Source of the DNA: an uncultured Eubacteriales bacterium
GTDB lineage: Bacteria; Bacillota; Clostridia; Oscillospirales; Oscillospiraceae
Length of the DNA stretch: 63,187 nt
Reading direction: 5' to 3'
NCBI GenBank assembly: GCA_900550165.1
Contig: URQY01000009.1
Span: 1-63,187, forward strand
Shown here: positions 25,957-34,858 of the stretch, piece by piece
How the letters are laid out: each line of letters opens with the position of its first letter
Position numbering within the stretch: position 1 is the stretch's first letter
Program-made: the position numbers and the translations under genes
Notes under the pieces: model-generated
Seen by the model: the letters and a program-made list of their open reading frames with translations, nothing else
Database searches by the model: none
Told to the model about the DNA's origin: nothing

Positions 25957-26337
25957 TTAGCCCTCCTCGGCGGCGCAATGCGCCTCGTAAGCGGCGGCGT
26001 CAAGCAGCTCCTCGGTGTCGGTGACAGGGGAGACCTTGATGATCCACGCGCCGTAGGGATCGGAGTTGAGCGTCTCGGGCGCGTCGGCCAGAGCCTCGTT
26101 CACCTCACAGACGGTGCCGCTGACGGGGCAGATCACGTCGGAAACAGCCTTGACGGATTCCACGTCGCCCAGGGCTTCGCCGGCGGTGACGCTGTCGCCC
26201 TCGGCGGGCAGATTGATGAAGACCACGTCGCCCAGCGCGTTCTGGGCAAAATCGGAGATGCCGATGACGGCAACGTCGCCGTCCATCTTGACCCACTCGT
26301 GGGACTTGGAATACTTCAGCTCAGCAGGGATGTTCAT
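25957..26337 (-). CDS. gcvH: Glycine cleavage system H protein
   Basis: A 126-residue lipoyl carrier. The lipoylation lysine sits in GDVESVKAVSDVICPVSG (the ESVKA motif). The N-terminus KYSKSHEWVKMDGDVAVIG is typical of the family. It shuttles aminomethyl and hydrogen between the P, T and L proteins. AGGAGG precedes the start. Second gene of the operon. Confidence 0.98.
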   Translation of the reverse strand: MNIPAELKYSKSHEWVKMDGDVAVIGISDFAQNALGDVVFINLPAEGDSVTAGEALGDVESVKAVSDVICPVSGTVCEVNEALADAPETLNSDPYGAWIIKVSPVTDTEELLDAAAYEAHCAAEEG

Positions 26338-26406
26338 AATAATTTCCTCCTCAAAATCTTTCTTGGTGGTTGAATGCTTTTTTAGCTTGCGGTTGCAATA
26401 TGGGAT

Positions 26407-27504
26407 TTAGCGATCGAGCTTGTAGAAGGGCATCGGGACGATCTCGAGCTCGACCATGCGGCCGCGCACGTCGGCATTGAGGTGCTTGCCGATCTCGATA
26501 TCCTCGACAGGAATGTAGCCCATGGCGACGCCGCAGCCGATGAAGGGAGCGAACGTGCCGGAGGAAGCCCAGCCGATCTTTTCGCCGTCCATGGTGTAGA
26601 GGTCGCAGTGCTCACGAACGATGCCGCGGCCGACGACCTTCATGCCGATGCGCTTCATCTTGGGGGCGCCGAGCTCGACGAGCGCGTCGCGGCCGATGAA
26701 GTCCTTGCCGGTGAGCTTGCAGGGCAGGCCCGCCATCTTCGGGGTGATCTCGTCGTTCATCTCGTGGCCGTAGAGCGGCATGGAGGCCTCGAGACGCAGC
26801 GTGTCGCGCGCGCCGAGACCGCAGGGGATGAGACCCTCGGGCTCGCCGGCCTTCAGCAGGGCCTTCCACAGATCGACGGTATCCTCGGCCTTGCAGTAGA
26901 TCTCATAGCCGAACTCGCCGGTGTAGCCGGTCTGGGAAACGAGGGCGTGGATGGTGCGGTCGCCGAGATTCAGGGGCACGTTGTCGATAAAGGTGTAGTA
27001 CTTGGCGGGCAGGTACTTCTCCTCGCACAGCTTGAGCATGATCTCGTGGGACTTGGGGCCCTGGAGCGCGAGCTGGCCCCAATCGTTGCCCTCGTCGCGG
27101 TAGTCCACATCGCCGGAGAGGTGACTCTCGACCCAGGCGGCATCCTTCTCGCGGTTGCCCGCGTTCACGACCAGCCAGTAGTCGTCGGCAGCGCAGCGGT
27201 AAACGATGAAGTCGTCGATGATGCCGCCCTTGTCATTGCAGAACATGGAGTATTTGATGTCGCCGTCCTTCATGCCGGAGATGTCGGCGGTGATGATCTT
27301 CTGGACGTTGGCGACAGCGTCGGGGCCCTTCAGGCGAAGCTCACCCATGTGGGAAACATCGAACAGGCCGGCCTTTTCACGCACGGCCATGTGCTCGGCG
27401 ATGACGCCGGTGGGGTACTGGACGGGCATCAGGAAGCCGCCGAATTCGACGATCTTGCCGCCCATGTCCACATGAGTCTGATAAAGCGGGGTTTTCTTTT
27501 CCAT
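26407..27504 (-). CDS. gcvT: Aminomethyltransferase (glycine cleavage T protein)
   Basis: A 365-residue tetrahydrofolate-dependent enzyme that releases ammonia and forms 5,10-methylene-THF. It has the N-terminal FDVSHMGELRLKGPDA (with catalytic Asp region), SQTGYTGEFGYEIY, and GARDTLRLEASMPLYGHEM. The ATG at 27504 has GGAGGAT 7 bases upstream; the ATG at 27519 has none. First gene of the operon, directly behind a tandem glycine riboswitch. Confidence 0.98.
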   Translation of the reverse strand: MEKKTPLYQTHVDMGGKIVEFGGFLMPVQYPTGVIAEHMAVREKAGLFDVSHMGELRLKGPDAVANVQKIITADISGMKDGDIKYSMFCNDKGGIIDDFIVYRCAADDYWLVVNAGNREKDAAWVESHLSGDVDYRDEGNDWGQLALQGPKSHEIMLKLCEEKYLPAKYYTFIDNVPLNLGDRTIHALVSQTGYTGEFGYEIYCKAEDTVDLWKALLKAGEPEGLIPCGLGARDTLRLEASMPLYGHEMNDEITPKMAGLPCKLTGKDFIGRDALVELGAPKMKRIGMKVVGRGIVREHCDLYTMDGEKIGWASSGTFAPFIGCGVAMGYIPVEDIEIGKHLNADVRGRMVELEIVPMPFYKLDR

Positions 27505-27569
27505 TAGTGCATCCTCCATGAATTAAAATCGCGAATGAATCTTATAAAAATTATTAAAAAGACAAATGA

Positions 27570-27790
27570 GAAAAAACACAAAGTTCCCCTTTCGAAACTT
27601 TGTGCCTCCGTTTTATTACCTGAGAGATTCCCTGTTGTGTATAGCATGACAGGTTGCACCTTCGGCGTGCGGCGGGCCGCACTTTTCGGAGTGTCGTCCA
27701 AGTTCGGCCCTTTTGCCTGAGAGCTTTTGCGTTCCCCTTCGGCGCTGCGGCCGCATAAGGGTCGCAGTCTCTCCCGAACTCATCATCCGA
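27570..27790 (-). promoter_or_regulatory. Tandem glycine riboswitch of the gcv operon
   Basis: In minus sense two glycine aptamers are visible. The first has GCGCCGAAGGGG and AGCTCTCAGGCAAAAGG. The second has CGCCGAAGGTGCAA and AATCTCTCAGGTA. A terminator hairpin follows: 9-bp stem (27577-27585 with 27596-27604) and six Us (27576-27571). Glycine binding would prevent termination and switch on the operon. Confidence 0.96.
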
Positions 27791-27816
27791 TCACTTTTGA
27801 TTCATTTGCCTATTTA

Positions 27817-27845
27817 AGGTAACACATGGGTATTGCTTTTGTCAA
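27817..27845 (-). promoter_or_regulatory. gcv operon promoter
   Basis: In minus sense TTGACA (27845-27840) and TTACCT (27822-27817) are 17 bases apart, just upstream of the riboswitch. Confidence 0.7.
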
Positions 27846-27914
27846 GAAAGAATATGGAGAATTTTGCTGCAAAAACGAAACTCCCCATTGATTTCTTCGA
27901 TAAGCGGCCGCTGC

Positions 27915-28244
27915 TCAGAAGATGACGACCAGCAGCATCTTGAACTGCTCCTGACCGTACACCGCGTGCGGATGACGCGCGGGCATGACGATGGATTCGC
28001 CCTCGTGCAGGATGTGCTCCACGCCGTCAATGGTGATCCTGCCCACGCCGTCGAGACAGGTGACCATCGCGTCGCCGCCGGACTCGTGAGTGCTGATCTC
28101 CTCGCCCTTATCGAATGAAAAGAGCGTGACGCTCACGTGCTGGTTCTGCGCCAGCGTGCGGCTGACGACCTGACCGGACTGATAGGCCACCTGATCGCGC
28201 AGGGTGAGGACCTCGGCCTTGCTGATATTTTTCATACCGTCCAT
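27915..28244 (-). CDS. Small cupin-domain protein
   Basis: A 109-residue single-domain cupin. Motif 1 is represented by GEEISTHESGGDAMVTCLDG, with His and Glu metal ligands, and motif 2 by MPARHPHAVYG. Proteins of this size bind a metal or small ligand and have varied roles; none can be named. The start at 28244 follows GGAGGA with a 10-base gap; the longer in-frame ORF is not family-like. It is a monocistronic minus-strand gene downstream of the methyltransferase. Confidence 0.85.
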   Translation of the reverse strand: MDGMKNISKAEVLTLRDQVAYQSGQVVSRTLAQNQHVSVTLFSFDKGEEISTHESGGDAMVTCLDGVGRITIDGVEHILHEGESIVMPARHPHAVYGQEQFKMLLVVIF

Positions 28245-28333
28245 GATATCTGATTCCTCCTGTGAAAGCGCGCGGCAGTGCCGCCGCGCGATGATACATC
28301 CTATCATGCCCCTTTTTATGAAAAAGGCAACCT

Positions 28334-29098
28334 CTATTTTGTTTTGCGTGCCAGCGCACAGTACCATTCCGACTTTTCGGGGTCAAACGCGCCGAACTGC
28401 ACGGGAAAGGCCGTGACCTCGATATCTTCATAGCCGAGCCGGGCGAGCTTGTCGAGCAGCAGTTTCTGCGGTACGGGATGGTAGTGCTCTTCAAAGTGCT
28501 CCTTCTGAAAAATCAGATTGCCGCGCTCGAAGGTGTAGACAAGGTTGAAAACGATCGAGCCGTCGCTCAGGTGGTCCCAGACCTGCATGAGATTCACGCG
28601 GTCACCGTTTGGCAGAAAGGTGGGGTTATAGCAGTAAAAGCGCATTTTCTGCCGCACGATCTTGTCCCAGTTGCGAAGATCGAAATAGAGATAGCCGCCG
28701 CTTTGCACAAGCGCGTCCATCTGCTCCAGAACACCCGTGATCTCATCGTTCGTCACATAGGCGAGCGAGTTGCCGGTGCTCATCACACAGTCGAATTTGC
28801 GGTCGAAATGGCGAGTCAACTCACGAAAATCGCTCTGCCGCAGGTCGATGGTGATGCCGCGTTCATCCGCTTTTTTGCGGCAGCGCGCAAGCATACTTCC
28901 GCTCAGGTCAGAGCCGTACAGCGAAACGCCAAGGTCCGCAAGCGGCAGCGTGAGGGAGCCTGTGCCGATGCTCACATCGAGCGCAGAGCGGATGGGCTTT
29001 CCGGAAAAGACCGTCTCCCAGTGCCGTTTTGTGGCGGCGTCCTTCTGCGGGGAGTCAAAGAGATCGTAAATGTCTGTGCGATCGTATACGCTGGCCAT
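28334..29098 (-). CDS. Class I SAM-dependent methyltransferase, substrate unknown
   Basis: A 254-residue Rossmann methyltransferase. Motif I is ALDVSIGTGSLTLPLADLG, motif II SLYGSDLSGSML, and a motif IV-like segment FDCVMSTGNSLAYV. The ATG at 29098 follows AGGAGGAGC. Its stop lies 89 bases before the cupin start, and it may form an operon with rpoN 42 bases upstream. The C-terminal half resembles small-molecule methyltransferases, but the substrate cannot be assigned. Confidence 0.85.
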   Translation of the reverse strand: MASVYDRTDIYDLFDSPQKDAATKRHWETVFSGKPIRSALDVSIGTGSLTLPLADLGVSLYGSDLSGSMLARCRKKADERGITIDLRQSDFRELTRHFDRKFDCVMSTGNSLAYVTNDEITGVLEQMDALVQSGGYLYFDLRNWDKIVRQKMRFYCYNPTFLPNGDRVNLMQVWDHLSDGSIVFNLVYTFERGNLIFQKEHFEEHYHPVPQKLLLDKLARLGYEDIEVTAFPVQFGAFDPEKSEWYCALARKTK

Positions 29099-29140
29099 AG
29101 AGTATGCTCCTCCTGACTGCAATTTTATCGCGCCCTGCGC

Positions 29141-30499
29141 TCAGCGCTTTTTGCGCTGGGAGGAAGACGGGATATTCAGCTCCGCGCGGTATTTGGCGAT
29201 GACCCGGCGGCTGACGTCGACGCCGAGCGCCGAGAGCGCCAGACGCAGCGCCTCGTCCGACAGCGGCGCGGCGGGGTCCTCGGCCTGAATGAGGCTGCGG
29301 ATGCGCTGCTTGACCGCGTGGGAGGAGACGGCCGCGTCCGAGCGGATGGCCGTGGTGAAGAAGCTGCGCAGCGGGATCGTGCGGCCCTGGAACTGGATGT
29401 ACTTGTTCTGCGCGGCGCGGCTGATGGTCGAGGTGCTCATGCCCATCTTTTCGGCCACCTGCTGCATCGTGATGGGGACGAGCTCGCCGCCGCTGCAGAA
29501 ATAGTCGTGCTGCTCGTCGGCAATGAGGCGGATGAGCTGAAGGAGCGTGTCGCAGCGGGTGTGCACGCCCTTGATGAGAGCCTGCGCCTCAGAGAGCTTC
29601 TCTTTCACGTAGTGCTGGACCTCGGGGTCGTCGCTCGTGGAGAGGGCGGAGTACTCGGCGTTGACGGAAAGGCGCGGCAGGATGCGGTCGTTGAGCTCGA
29701 TGACGAGCTGGCCCTGCTGCATGGAAATGACCGCGTCGGGCGCGACGTAGGCGATCTGCTCGCTGCCGGCAAAGCTGCGCGAGGGAATGGGATTCAGCGC
29801 AAGAATTTTGGCGGCGGCCTCCTTTGCCTCGCTCACGCTCACGCCGAGCAGGGCGGCAAGGCCGCTGTAGTCGCGCTTGCTCAAAAGCGCGAGCCCGTCG
29901 CGCGCGATGGTCAGCGTGAGCGCGTCGAACGAGCGGCTCTGCGCGAGCTGGAGCGTCAGGCATTCCGACAGGCTCCGCGCGCCGACGCCGGGCGGGTCGA
30001 GCATCTGCACGGCAAAGAGCGCCTGCTCCAGCGAGAAAAGCGGGATGTCGAACTCACGCGCGAGGTCCTCGAGCGGACAGTCGAGATAGCCGCGCTCGTC
30101 AAGACAGTCGATGAGAAAGCGGCACAGGCGCAGAAGCTCGTCGTCCACGAGCTTCATCTGCCCGATCTGCTCGTTCAGGTGGTCGCGGAAGGTCTTTTCG
30201 CGCACGAGATAGGCGGTGAAGTCGCTCTGGCCGTCGCCGCCTGCGGAGGGGGAAAAGCTCTGCCAGGCGTCGGCCTCGCGGATCTCGGGCGCTTCGCGCT
30301 CGGAGGGGGCGGCCTCGCTGGGGAACTGCGTTTCATAATAGGTGGGGGCCTGCACATCCAGAAGAGGATTTGAGAGCGCGACCTCCTGCACGTATTCGCT
30401 CAGCTCGGGGGCGGAGAGCTGAAGGCAGTCGAGCGACTGGCGCATATTCTGCGTCAGCACGAGCTTTTGGGCAAGGGACTGCGTTTGCTCCAGTTTCAT
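29141..30499 (-). CDS. rpoN: RNA polymerase sigma-54 factor
   Basis: A 452-residue sigma factor. Region I is the Leu/Gln-rich activator-interacting segment (MKLEQTQSLAQKLVLTQNM). The core-binding domain and HTH (MQQVAEKMGMSTSTISRAAQ) follow. The RpoN box is RRVIAKYRAELN, close to the consensus ARRTVAKYRE. It needs AAA+ enhancer-binding proteins, none of which is in the window, and I found no convincing -24/-12 promoter here. The start at 30499 follows AAAGGAGG. Confidence 0.96.
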   Translation of the reverse strand: MKLEQTQSLAQKLVLTQNMRQSLDCLQLSAPELSEYVQEVALSNPLLDVQAPTYYETQFPSEAAPSEREAPEIREADAWQSFSPSAGGDGQSDFTAYLVREKTFRDHLNEQIGQMKLVDDELLRLCRFLIDCLDERGYLDCPLEDLAREFDIPLFSLEQALFAVQMLDPPGVGARSLSECLTLQLAQSRSFDALTLTIARDGLALLSKRDYSGLAALLGVSVSEAKEAAAKILALNPIPSRSFAGSEQIAYVAPDAVISMQQGQLVIELNDRILPRLSVNAEYSALSTSDDPEVQHYVKEKLSEAQALIKGVHTRCDTLLQLIRLIADEQHDYFCSGGELVPITMQQVAEKMGMSTSTISRAAQNKYIQFQGRTIPLRSFFTTAIRSDAAVSSHAVKQRIRSLIQAEDPAAPLSDEALRLALSALGVDVSRRVIAKYRAELNIPSSSQRKKR

Positions 30500-30548
30500 G
30501 ACTTCGGCGCCTCCTTTTTGCGGTCTGAGGAATACTTTGGTAGGAAAC

Positions 30549-30577
30549 AGTATACCAATATTCGCCCCCGTTCGCAA
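30549..30577 (-). promoter_or_regulatory. rpoN promoter
   Basis: In minus sense TTGCGA (30577-30572) and TATACT (30554-30549) are 17 bases apart. Confidence 0.7.
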
Positions 30578-30632
30578 GACGGAAGAACATGGGAAATCTC
30601 GATGATACGCCATTACGCTGCCGTGTCAGCGC

Positions 30633-30668
30633 AAAAAAGTCCCCCGCTGCGGCGCAGCGGGGGACTTT
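30633..30668 (-). terminator. Terminator of the hutU-hutI-lrp unit
   Basis: A perfect 15-bp stem (30636-30650 with 30654-30668) with a GGC loop; in minus sense it is followed by Us. Confidence 0.85.
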
Positions 30669-30684
30669 GGCAGATGCGGTGTGC

Positions 30685-31119
30685 TCAGGGCAGGGGGATA
30701 TCCTTGCTGTCGAACAGCGTTTTGAGCTCGATCGAGGTGCGGGAGTCGCCGAACTTCTTGATCTGGGAGAGGAGCTGGTCGAGCTGCTGGGTGTCGCGCA
30801 CGGCAAAGCGCAGCAGCGCATTGAACTCGCCGACGACGTGGTAATGGCTGATGACGGCACTCTGCGAAGCGCAGAAATCGCAGAATTTGTCATACTTGTC
30901 CGGCTCGAGGGCGACGGAGATGAAGCCCGTGATGTTGCAGTCGAGCTTTGTGCGGTCCACGTCGATGTGGTAGCCGCGGATGACGCCGCTTTCCTCCATG
31001 CGGCGGATGCGCTCGGAAACGGCGGGGGGCGTGAGCCCCACAAGATCACCCATGCGGCGCAGCGTGCAGCGGCTGTCGGCCTGCAGGAGATTCAAGATCT
31101 GATAATCGGTCCTATCCAT
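30685..31119 (-). CDS. Lrp/AsnC family transcriptional regulator
   Basis: A 144-residue feast/famine regulator. The N-terminal winged HTH (MDRTDYQILNLLQADSRC, then LTPPAVSERIRRMEESGVI) is followed by the RAM/Lrp effector domain (VVGEFNALLRFAVRDTQQ). It starts 27 bases after hutI on the same strand, so it may sense an amino acid of this pathway such as histidine or glutamate. Target genes are not known. Confidence 0.92.
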   Translation of the reverse strand: MDRTDYQILNLLQADSRCTLRRMGDLVGLTPPAVSERIRRMEESGVIRGYHIDVDRTKLDCNITGFISVALEPDKYDKFCDFCASQSAVISHYHVVGEFNALLRFAVRDTQQLDQLLSQIKKFGDSRTSIELKTLFDSKDIPLP

Positions 31120-31146
31120 GACGGGATCCCCCTTCTCCTTCCTGTT

Positions 31147-32373
31147 TTACACGATCTCGCCGCGCTTGATGACGGTCTTGGCGAGGTTGCTGCCCACGCG
31201 GTAGCAGATGTAGTCAAGGTCGGGCGCGTCCCAAATGACGAGGTCGCCCAGCTTGCCCTCTTCCACAGAGCCGACCTTGTCGGCAAGGTCGATCGCCGCG
31301 GCGCCGTTGAGCGTGACGGCTGTGAGGACTTCCTCGGGCGTGAGCTTATATTTGAGACAGCCGAGGTTGATGACAAACTGCATATTGAGGCAGGGGCAGG
31401 AGCCGGGGTTGAAATCCGTCGCCATCGCGACGGGCACGCCGGCCGCGACCATGTCGCGCGCGGGCGCGAACACCGCGCCGAGGTTGAAGCTCGTCGCGGG
31501 CAGAAGGCAGGCGATGACGCCGCCCCTGGCCATGGAAGAGATGCCCTCCGGCGGGCAGACGATCAGGTGCTCAGCCGAGATCGCGCCGATCTCGCCGGCG
31601 AGCTGGCTGCCGCCGATGGCTTCGATCTCGTCGGCGTGAATCTTCGGGCGCAGGCCGTACTTGAGACCCGCCTCGAGCACCTGACGGGACTCCTCGACGG
31701 TGAAAGTGTCAGCCTCGCAGAAGACGTCGCAGAATTTGGCGATGCCCTGCTCCTTGACGCGGGGCATCATCTCCTCGCAGACGAGGCGGACGTACTCCGC
31801 GCGGTTCGACTTGTACTCCGCGGGAACGAGGTGCGCGCCCATGAAGGTCGCGACAAGGTCCATGCGGTGATGATCGTTCAAGTCCTTGATGACCTCGAGC
31901 GCCTTGAGCTCATGCTCGGTGGCGAGGCCGTATCCGCTCTTGGCCTCGACCGTGGTGGTGCCGAAGCCCATCATCTCGTCGAGCGCCTTGGAGGCCTTGG
32001 CGGCGAGCTCCTGCTCGCTGGCCTGACGGGTGGCGTTCGTCGTGGACTGGATGCCGCCGCCCGCGTTCTGAATGTCGAGATAGCTTGCACCGTGGAGCTT
32101 GAGACCCAGCTCGTTCTGGCGCCAGCCGCCGAAGATGAGGTGGGTGTGGGCGTCGACAAGGCCGGGGGTGACGAGGTGGCCCTCCGCGTCGACGACTTCC
32201 GCGCCCTCACAAGCGGGAACCGCGCCGGTACCGACGGAGGCGATGATGCCGTCCTCGATGAGCACCCACGCATCCTTTAAGAATTTGATCTTGCCCTGCT
32301 CCTCGCCGCGATGGGCGGATCTGCCCTCGGGCGTCGCCAGCAGGCCGATGTTTTTGACCAGTAACTTTTTCAT
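31147..32373 (-). CDS. hutI: Imidazolonepropionase
   Basis: A 408-residue amidohydrolase that opens imidazolone-5-propionate to N-formimino-glutamate, the third step of histidine degradation. The metal-binding signature GLVDAHTHLIFGGWRQNE and the segments EAKSGYGLATEHELK and ATDFNPGSCPCLNMQ are HutI hallmarks. It follows hutU with a ~300-base gap occupied by a structured repeat. Confidence 0.97.
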   Translation of the reverse strand: MKKLLVKNIGLLATPEGRSAHRGEEQGKIKFLKDAWVLIEDGIIASVGTGAVPACEGAEVVDAEGHLVTPGLVDAHTHLIFGGWRQNELGLKLHGASYLDIQNAGGGIQSTTNATRQASEQELAAKASKALDEMMGFGTTTVEAKSGYGLATEHELKALEVIKDLNDHHRMDLVATFMGAHLVPAEYKSNRAEYVRLVCEEMMPRVKEQGIAKFCDVFCEADTFTVEESRQVLEAGLKYGLRPKIHADEIEAIGGSQLAGEIGAISAEHLIVCPPEGISSMARGGVIACLLPATSFNLGAVFAPARDMVAAGVPVAMATDFNPGSCPCLNMQFVINLGCLKYKLTPEEVLTAVTLNGAAAIDLADKVGSVEEGKLGDLVIWDAPDLDYICYRVGSNLAKTVIKRGEIV

Positions 32374-32424
32374 AGTAAATGTTGTCCTTTCTCACTGTTG
32401 GAAAGAGCATTCTGTTCGATGGCT

Positions 32425-32667
32425 TGTCAAAAAAGCCTCGCAGAGTTTTACCCGCAAGGGGTACGCGGCATCCGCAAGGCGGCAGAGCCGCCAGCGGCTG
32501 CCCAGGCCGCCCGCAGGCGGCAAATAAATTGAGATCATCTTTCCGACGACATGCGCGTCGGAAAGATTCTTTGCACTCCGCAAGTGTGCGAGCAAAGCGA
32601 GTGCGCGCAGCGGAGTGGATCCTACTCAAAAAAGGGGCTTTGTAAAAAGCCCCTTTTTTGAAGTGTT
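32425..32667 (-). repeat. Structured intergenic repeat, copy C, between hutU and hutI
   Basis: In minus sense it starts right after the hutU stop with H1, a U-flanked hairpin (arms about 32627-32640 and 32647-32660, ending CTTTTTTGAG). The CACTCCGC/GCGGAGTG helix follows. H3 is ATCTTTCCGACG with CGTCGGAAAGAT (32556-32567 with 32537-32548). The linker GATCTCAATTT and the GCCGCC/GGCGG H4 hairpin come next. The end shares GCGGATGCCGCGTACCCCTT with copy B. No coding capacity. Confidence 0.72.
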
Positions 32668-32670
32668 TTC

Positions 32671-34692
32671 TTAGTGCATGTATTCCTTCACGGCCTTCTC
32701 GCAGAGCTCTTCGTCCGCGACGTAAGGCATGGTGATGTGATCCTGACCCTCGTACATCTTGTTGTACTCGGCGACAGTGGTCATGGCGTTCTCATTGCGC
32801 GCCCAGCTGCGGCGGGCAACGCCGACCATGGTATCCCAAGGCATGGACATACGCAGGATGGTGTCGACACGCTCAGAGCCATCGAGGACCATACCGAAGC
32901 CGCCGTTGATGGCGCGGCCGATACCCGTACCGCCGCCGTTGTGCAGAGCGATGTAGCTCATGCCGCGGGCAGCGTTACCAGCGTAGCACTGGGTGGCCAT
33001 CTCAGCCATGATGTTGGAGCCGTCCTTGATGTTGGAGGTCTCACGGAAGGGCGCATCGGTACCACCGGTGTCGTGATGGTCACGGCCAAGGATGACGGGG
33101 CCGATCTCACCGTTGCGGACCATCTCGTTGAACTTGAGCGCGAGGTTCATGCGGCCCATGGCATCCTGATAGAGAATACGGCACTGGGTGCCGACGACCA
33201 GCTTGTTCTTCTCGGCGTCGCGGACCCAGACATAGTTGTCGTAGTCCTGATAGCGGCGGTTGTGGGCCTTGATGTACTCGGCGGCAGCCACGTCGGTCTT
33301 GTGCAGATCCTCGGGGTTGCGGCTCAGGCAGCACCAACGGAACGGGCCGTAGCCGAAGTCGAACAGGCAGGGACCAAGGATATCTTCGACGTAGGAGGGG
33401 AAGATGAAGCCGTCGAGGTCGTTCTCGCCGTTCTTGCAGATGCTCTTCACACCGGAGTCGTAAACAGCCTTGAGGAAGCTGTTGCCGTAGTCGAAGAAGT
33501 AGGTGCCGCGCTCGTGGAACTTGCAGATCATCTCATAGTGATGCTGCAGCGTCTTGTCGACGAGGACACGGAAGCCGTCGGGATCCTTGTCGAGCATTTC
33601 GGTGCGCTGCTCGAACGTGAGGCCCTGCGGGCAGTAGCCGCCGTCATAAGGCACGTGGCAGGAGGTCTGGTCGCTCATCAGGTCGACATGGACATTGTTG
33701 TTGTACAGGTACTCGAGCAGGTCGACAATGTTGCCGTTATAGGCGACAGCGCAGGGCTTGCCTTCCTTCTGGTGCTCGAGAGCGATCTTGGTGGCCTCTT
33801 CGAGGGAGGCGGTGCGGTGGCTGACCCAGCCCTGGGTGTAACGGGTCTCGATACGGGAATCGTCGACCTCAGCGATGATGGAGGCAGCACCGGCGATCTC
33901 AGCAGCCTTGCCCTGAGCGCCGCTCATGCCGCCAAGACCGGCGGAGACGAACAGGCGGCCGGCGAGGTTCTGATCGTTGGGGATGCCGAGCTTCAGACGG
34001 CCGGCGTTGAGCAGGGTGTTGAACGTGCCGTGGACGATGCCCTGGGGGCCGATGTACATCCAGCCGCCGGCGGTCATCTGACCGTAGTTGGCAACGCCGA
34101 GCGCAGCAGCGCGGTTGAAGTTCTCCTGGTCATCGAAGGTGCCGACCATCAGGCCGTTGGAGATGATGACACGCGGAGCCATCTTGTGGGAGTGGAAGAG
34201 GCCCAGAGGATGACCGGACATGACAACGAGGGTCTGCTCGTCGGTCAGCTGCTCGAGGTACTTCTTGATGAGACGGTACTGCATCCAGTTCTGGCAGACC
34301 TGACCGGTCTCGCCGTAGGTGACCAGCTCATAGGGGTAGAGCGCGATGTCAAAGTCGAGGTTGTTGTCGATCATGACCTGGATGGCGCGGCCCTCGATGC
34401 ACTTGCCCTTGTACTCGTCGATGGGCTTGCCGTAGAGCTTGCCCTCGGGACGGAAGCGGTAGCCATAGATACGGCCGTGCTCTTCGAGCTCCTGCGCAAA
34501 CTCCTTGGCCATCTGCTCGTGATGGTCGGGGTGGATGTAACGCAGAGCGTTCTTGATGGCGAGCGCCTTATCGGCCTCGGTCAGGTGGGATTCGCGGCGG
34601 GGAGCGCGGCGATAGCCTTCTTCGAACTTCGGATATTCGGGAAGCTCGTAATCCAGCTTGATCGTCATGGCTTCATCTGCAAGGTTGATCAT
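32671..34692 (-). CDS. hutU: Urocanate hydratase
   Basis: A 673-residue NAD+-dependent enzyme converting urocanate to imidazolone propionate. Conserved stretches are VMSGHPLGLFHSHKMAPRV, GGWMYIGPQGIVHGTFNT, DQTSCHVPYDGGYCPQG and NGGGTGIGRAINGGFGMV. It is longer than the ~555-residue proteobacterial enzyme, as in the Firmicutes form. The ATG at 34692 follows GAGAGGCACC. First gene of the minus-strand hut unit, divergent from a LysR regulator. Confidence 0.96.
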   Translation of the reverse strand: MINLADEAMTIKLDYELPEYPKFEEGYRRAPRRESHLTEADKALAIKNALRYIHPDHHEQMAKEFAQELEEHGRIYGYRFRPEGKLYGKPIDEYKGKCIEGRAIQVMIDNNLDFDIALYPYELVTYGETGQVCQNWMQYRLIKKYLEQLTDEQTLVVMSGHPLGLFHSHKMAPRVIISNGLMVGTFDDQENFNRAAALGVANYGQMTAGGWMYIGPQGIVHGTFNTLLNAGRLKLGIPNDQNLAGRLFVSAGLGGMSGAQGKAAEIAGAASIIAEVDDSRIETRYTQGWVSHRTASLEEATKIALEHQKEGKPCAVAYNGNIVDLLEYLYNNNVHVDLMSDQTSCHVPYDGGYCPQGLTFEQRTEMLDKDPDGFRVLVDKTLQHHYEMICKFHERGTYFFDYGNSFLKAVYDSGVKSICKNGENDLDGFIFPSYVEDILGPCLFDFGYGPFRWCCLSRNPEDLHKTDVAAAEYIKAHNRRYQDYDNYVWVRDAEKNKLVVGTQCRILYQDAMGRMNLALKFNEMVRNGEIGPVILGRDHHDTGGTDAPFRETSNIKDGSNIMAEMATQCYAGNAARGMSYIALHNGGGTGIGRAINGGFGMVLDGSERVDTILRMSMPWDTMVGVARRSWARNENAMTTVAEYNKMYEGQDHITMPYVADEELCEKAVKEYMH

Positions 34693-34772
34693 GGTGGTGC
34701 CTCTCTTTCATAAAATTTATTCTGTAAAAGTGCTAAAATTCAAAAGATATTTGGCTCTTTTCTTTACAACTT

Positions 34773-34799
34773 GCATTATAGCAAAGATGTGCTATAATG
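34773..34799. promoter_or_regulatory. Symmetric divergent promoter/operator between hutU and the LysR gene
   Basis: A perfect 10-bp inverted repeat, CATTATAGCA (34774-34783), 6 bases, TGCTATAATG (34790-34799). Each arm carries a TATAAT -10 box for the opposite strand. The plus-strand promoter has TTGCAT (34771-34776) 17 bases from its TATAAT; the minus strand has a weaker TTCATT. LysR proteins bind dyads of the T-N11-A type, so autoregulation and hut control here are likely. Confidence 0.7.
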
Positions 34800-34858
34800 A
34801 AAAGTACTTAATTTGTCAGCATACGATACTTTTTTGGTATAGAAAAGAGGGCGGAAGG

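Noticed and set aside
23279..25960. 893-codon open frame on the plus strand
   Set aside because: It runs opposite gcvPA and gcvPB, whose products are unmistakable. The translation is His/Val/Asp-rich without domains.
32674..34713. 679-codon plus-strand frame opposite hutU
   Set aside because: hutU is clearly the real gene. The opposite frame has no recognisable domain.
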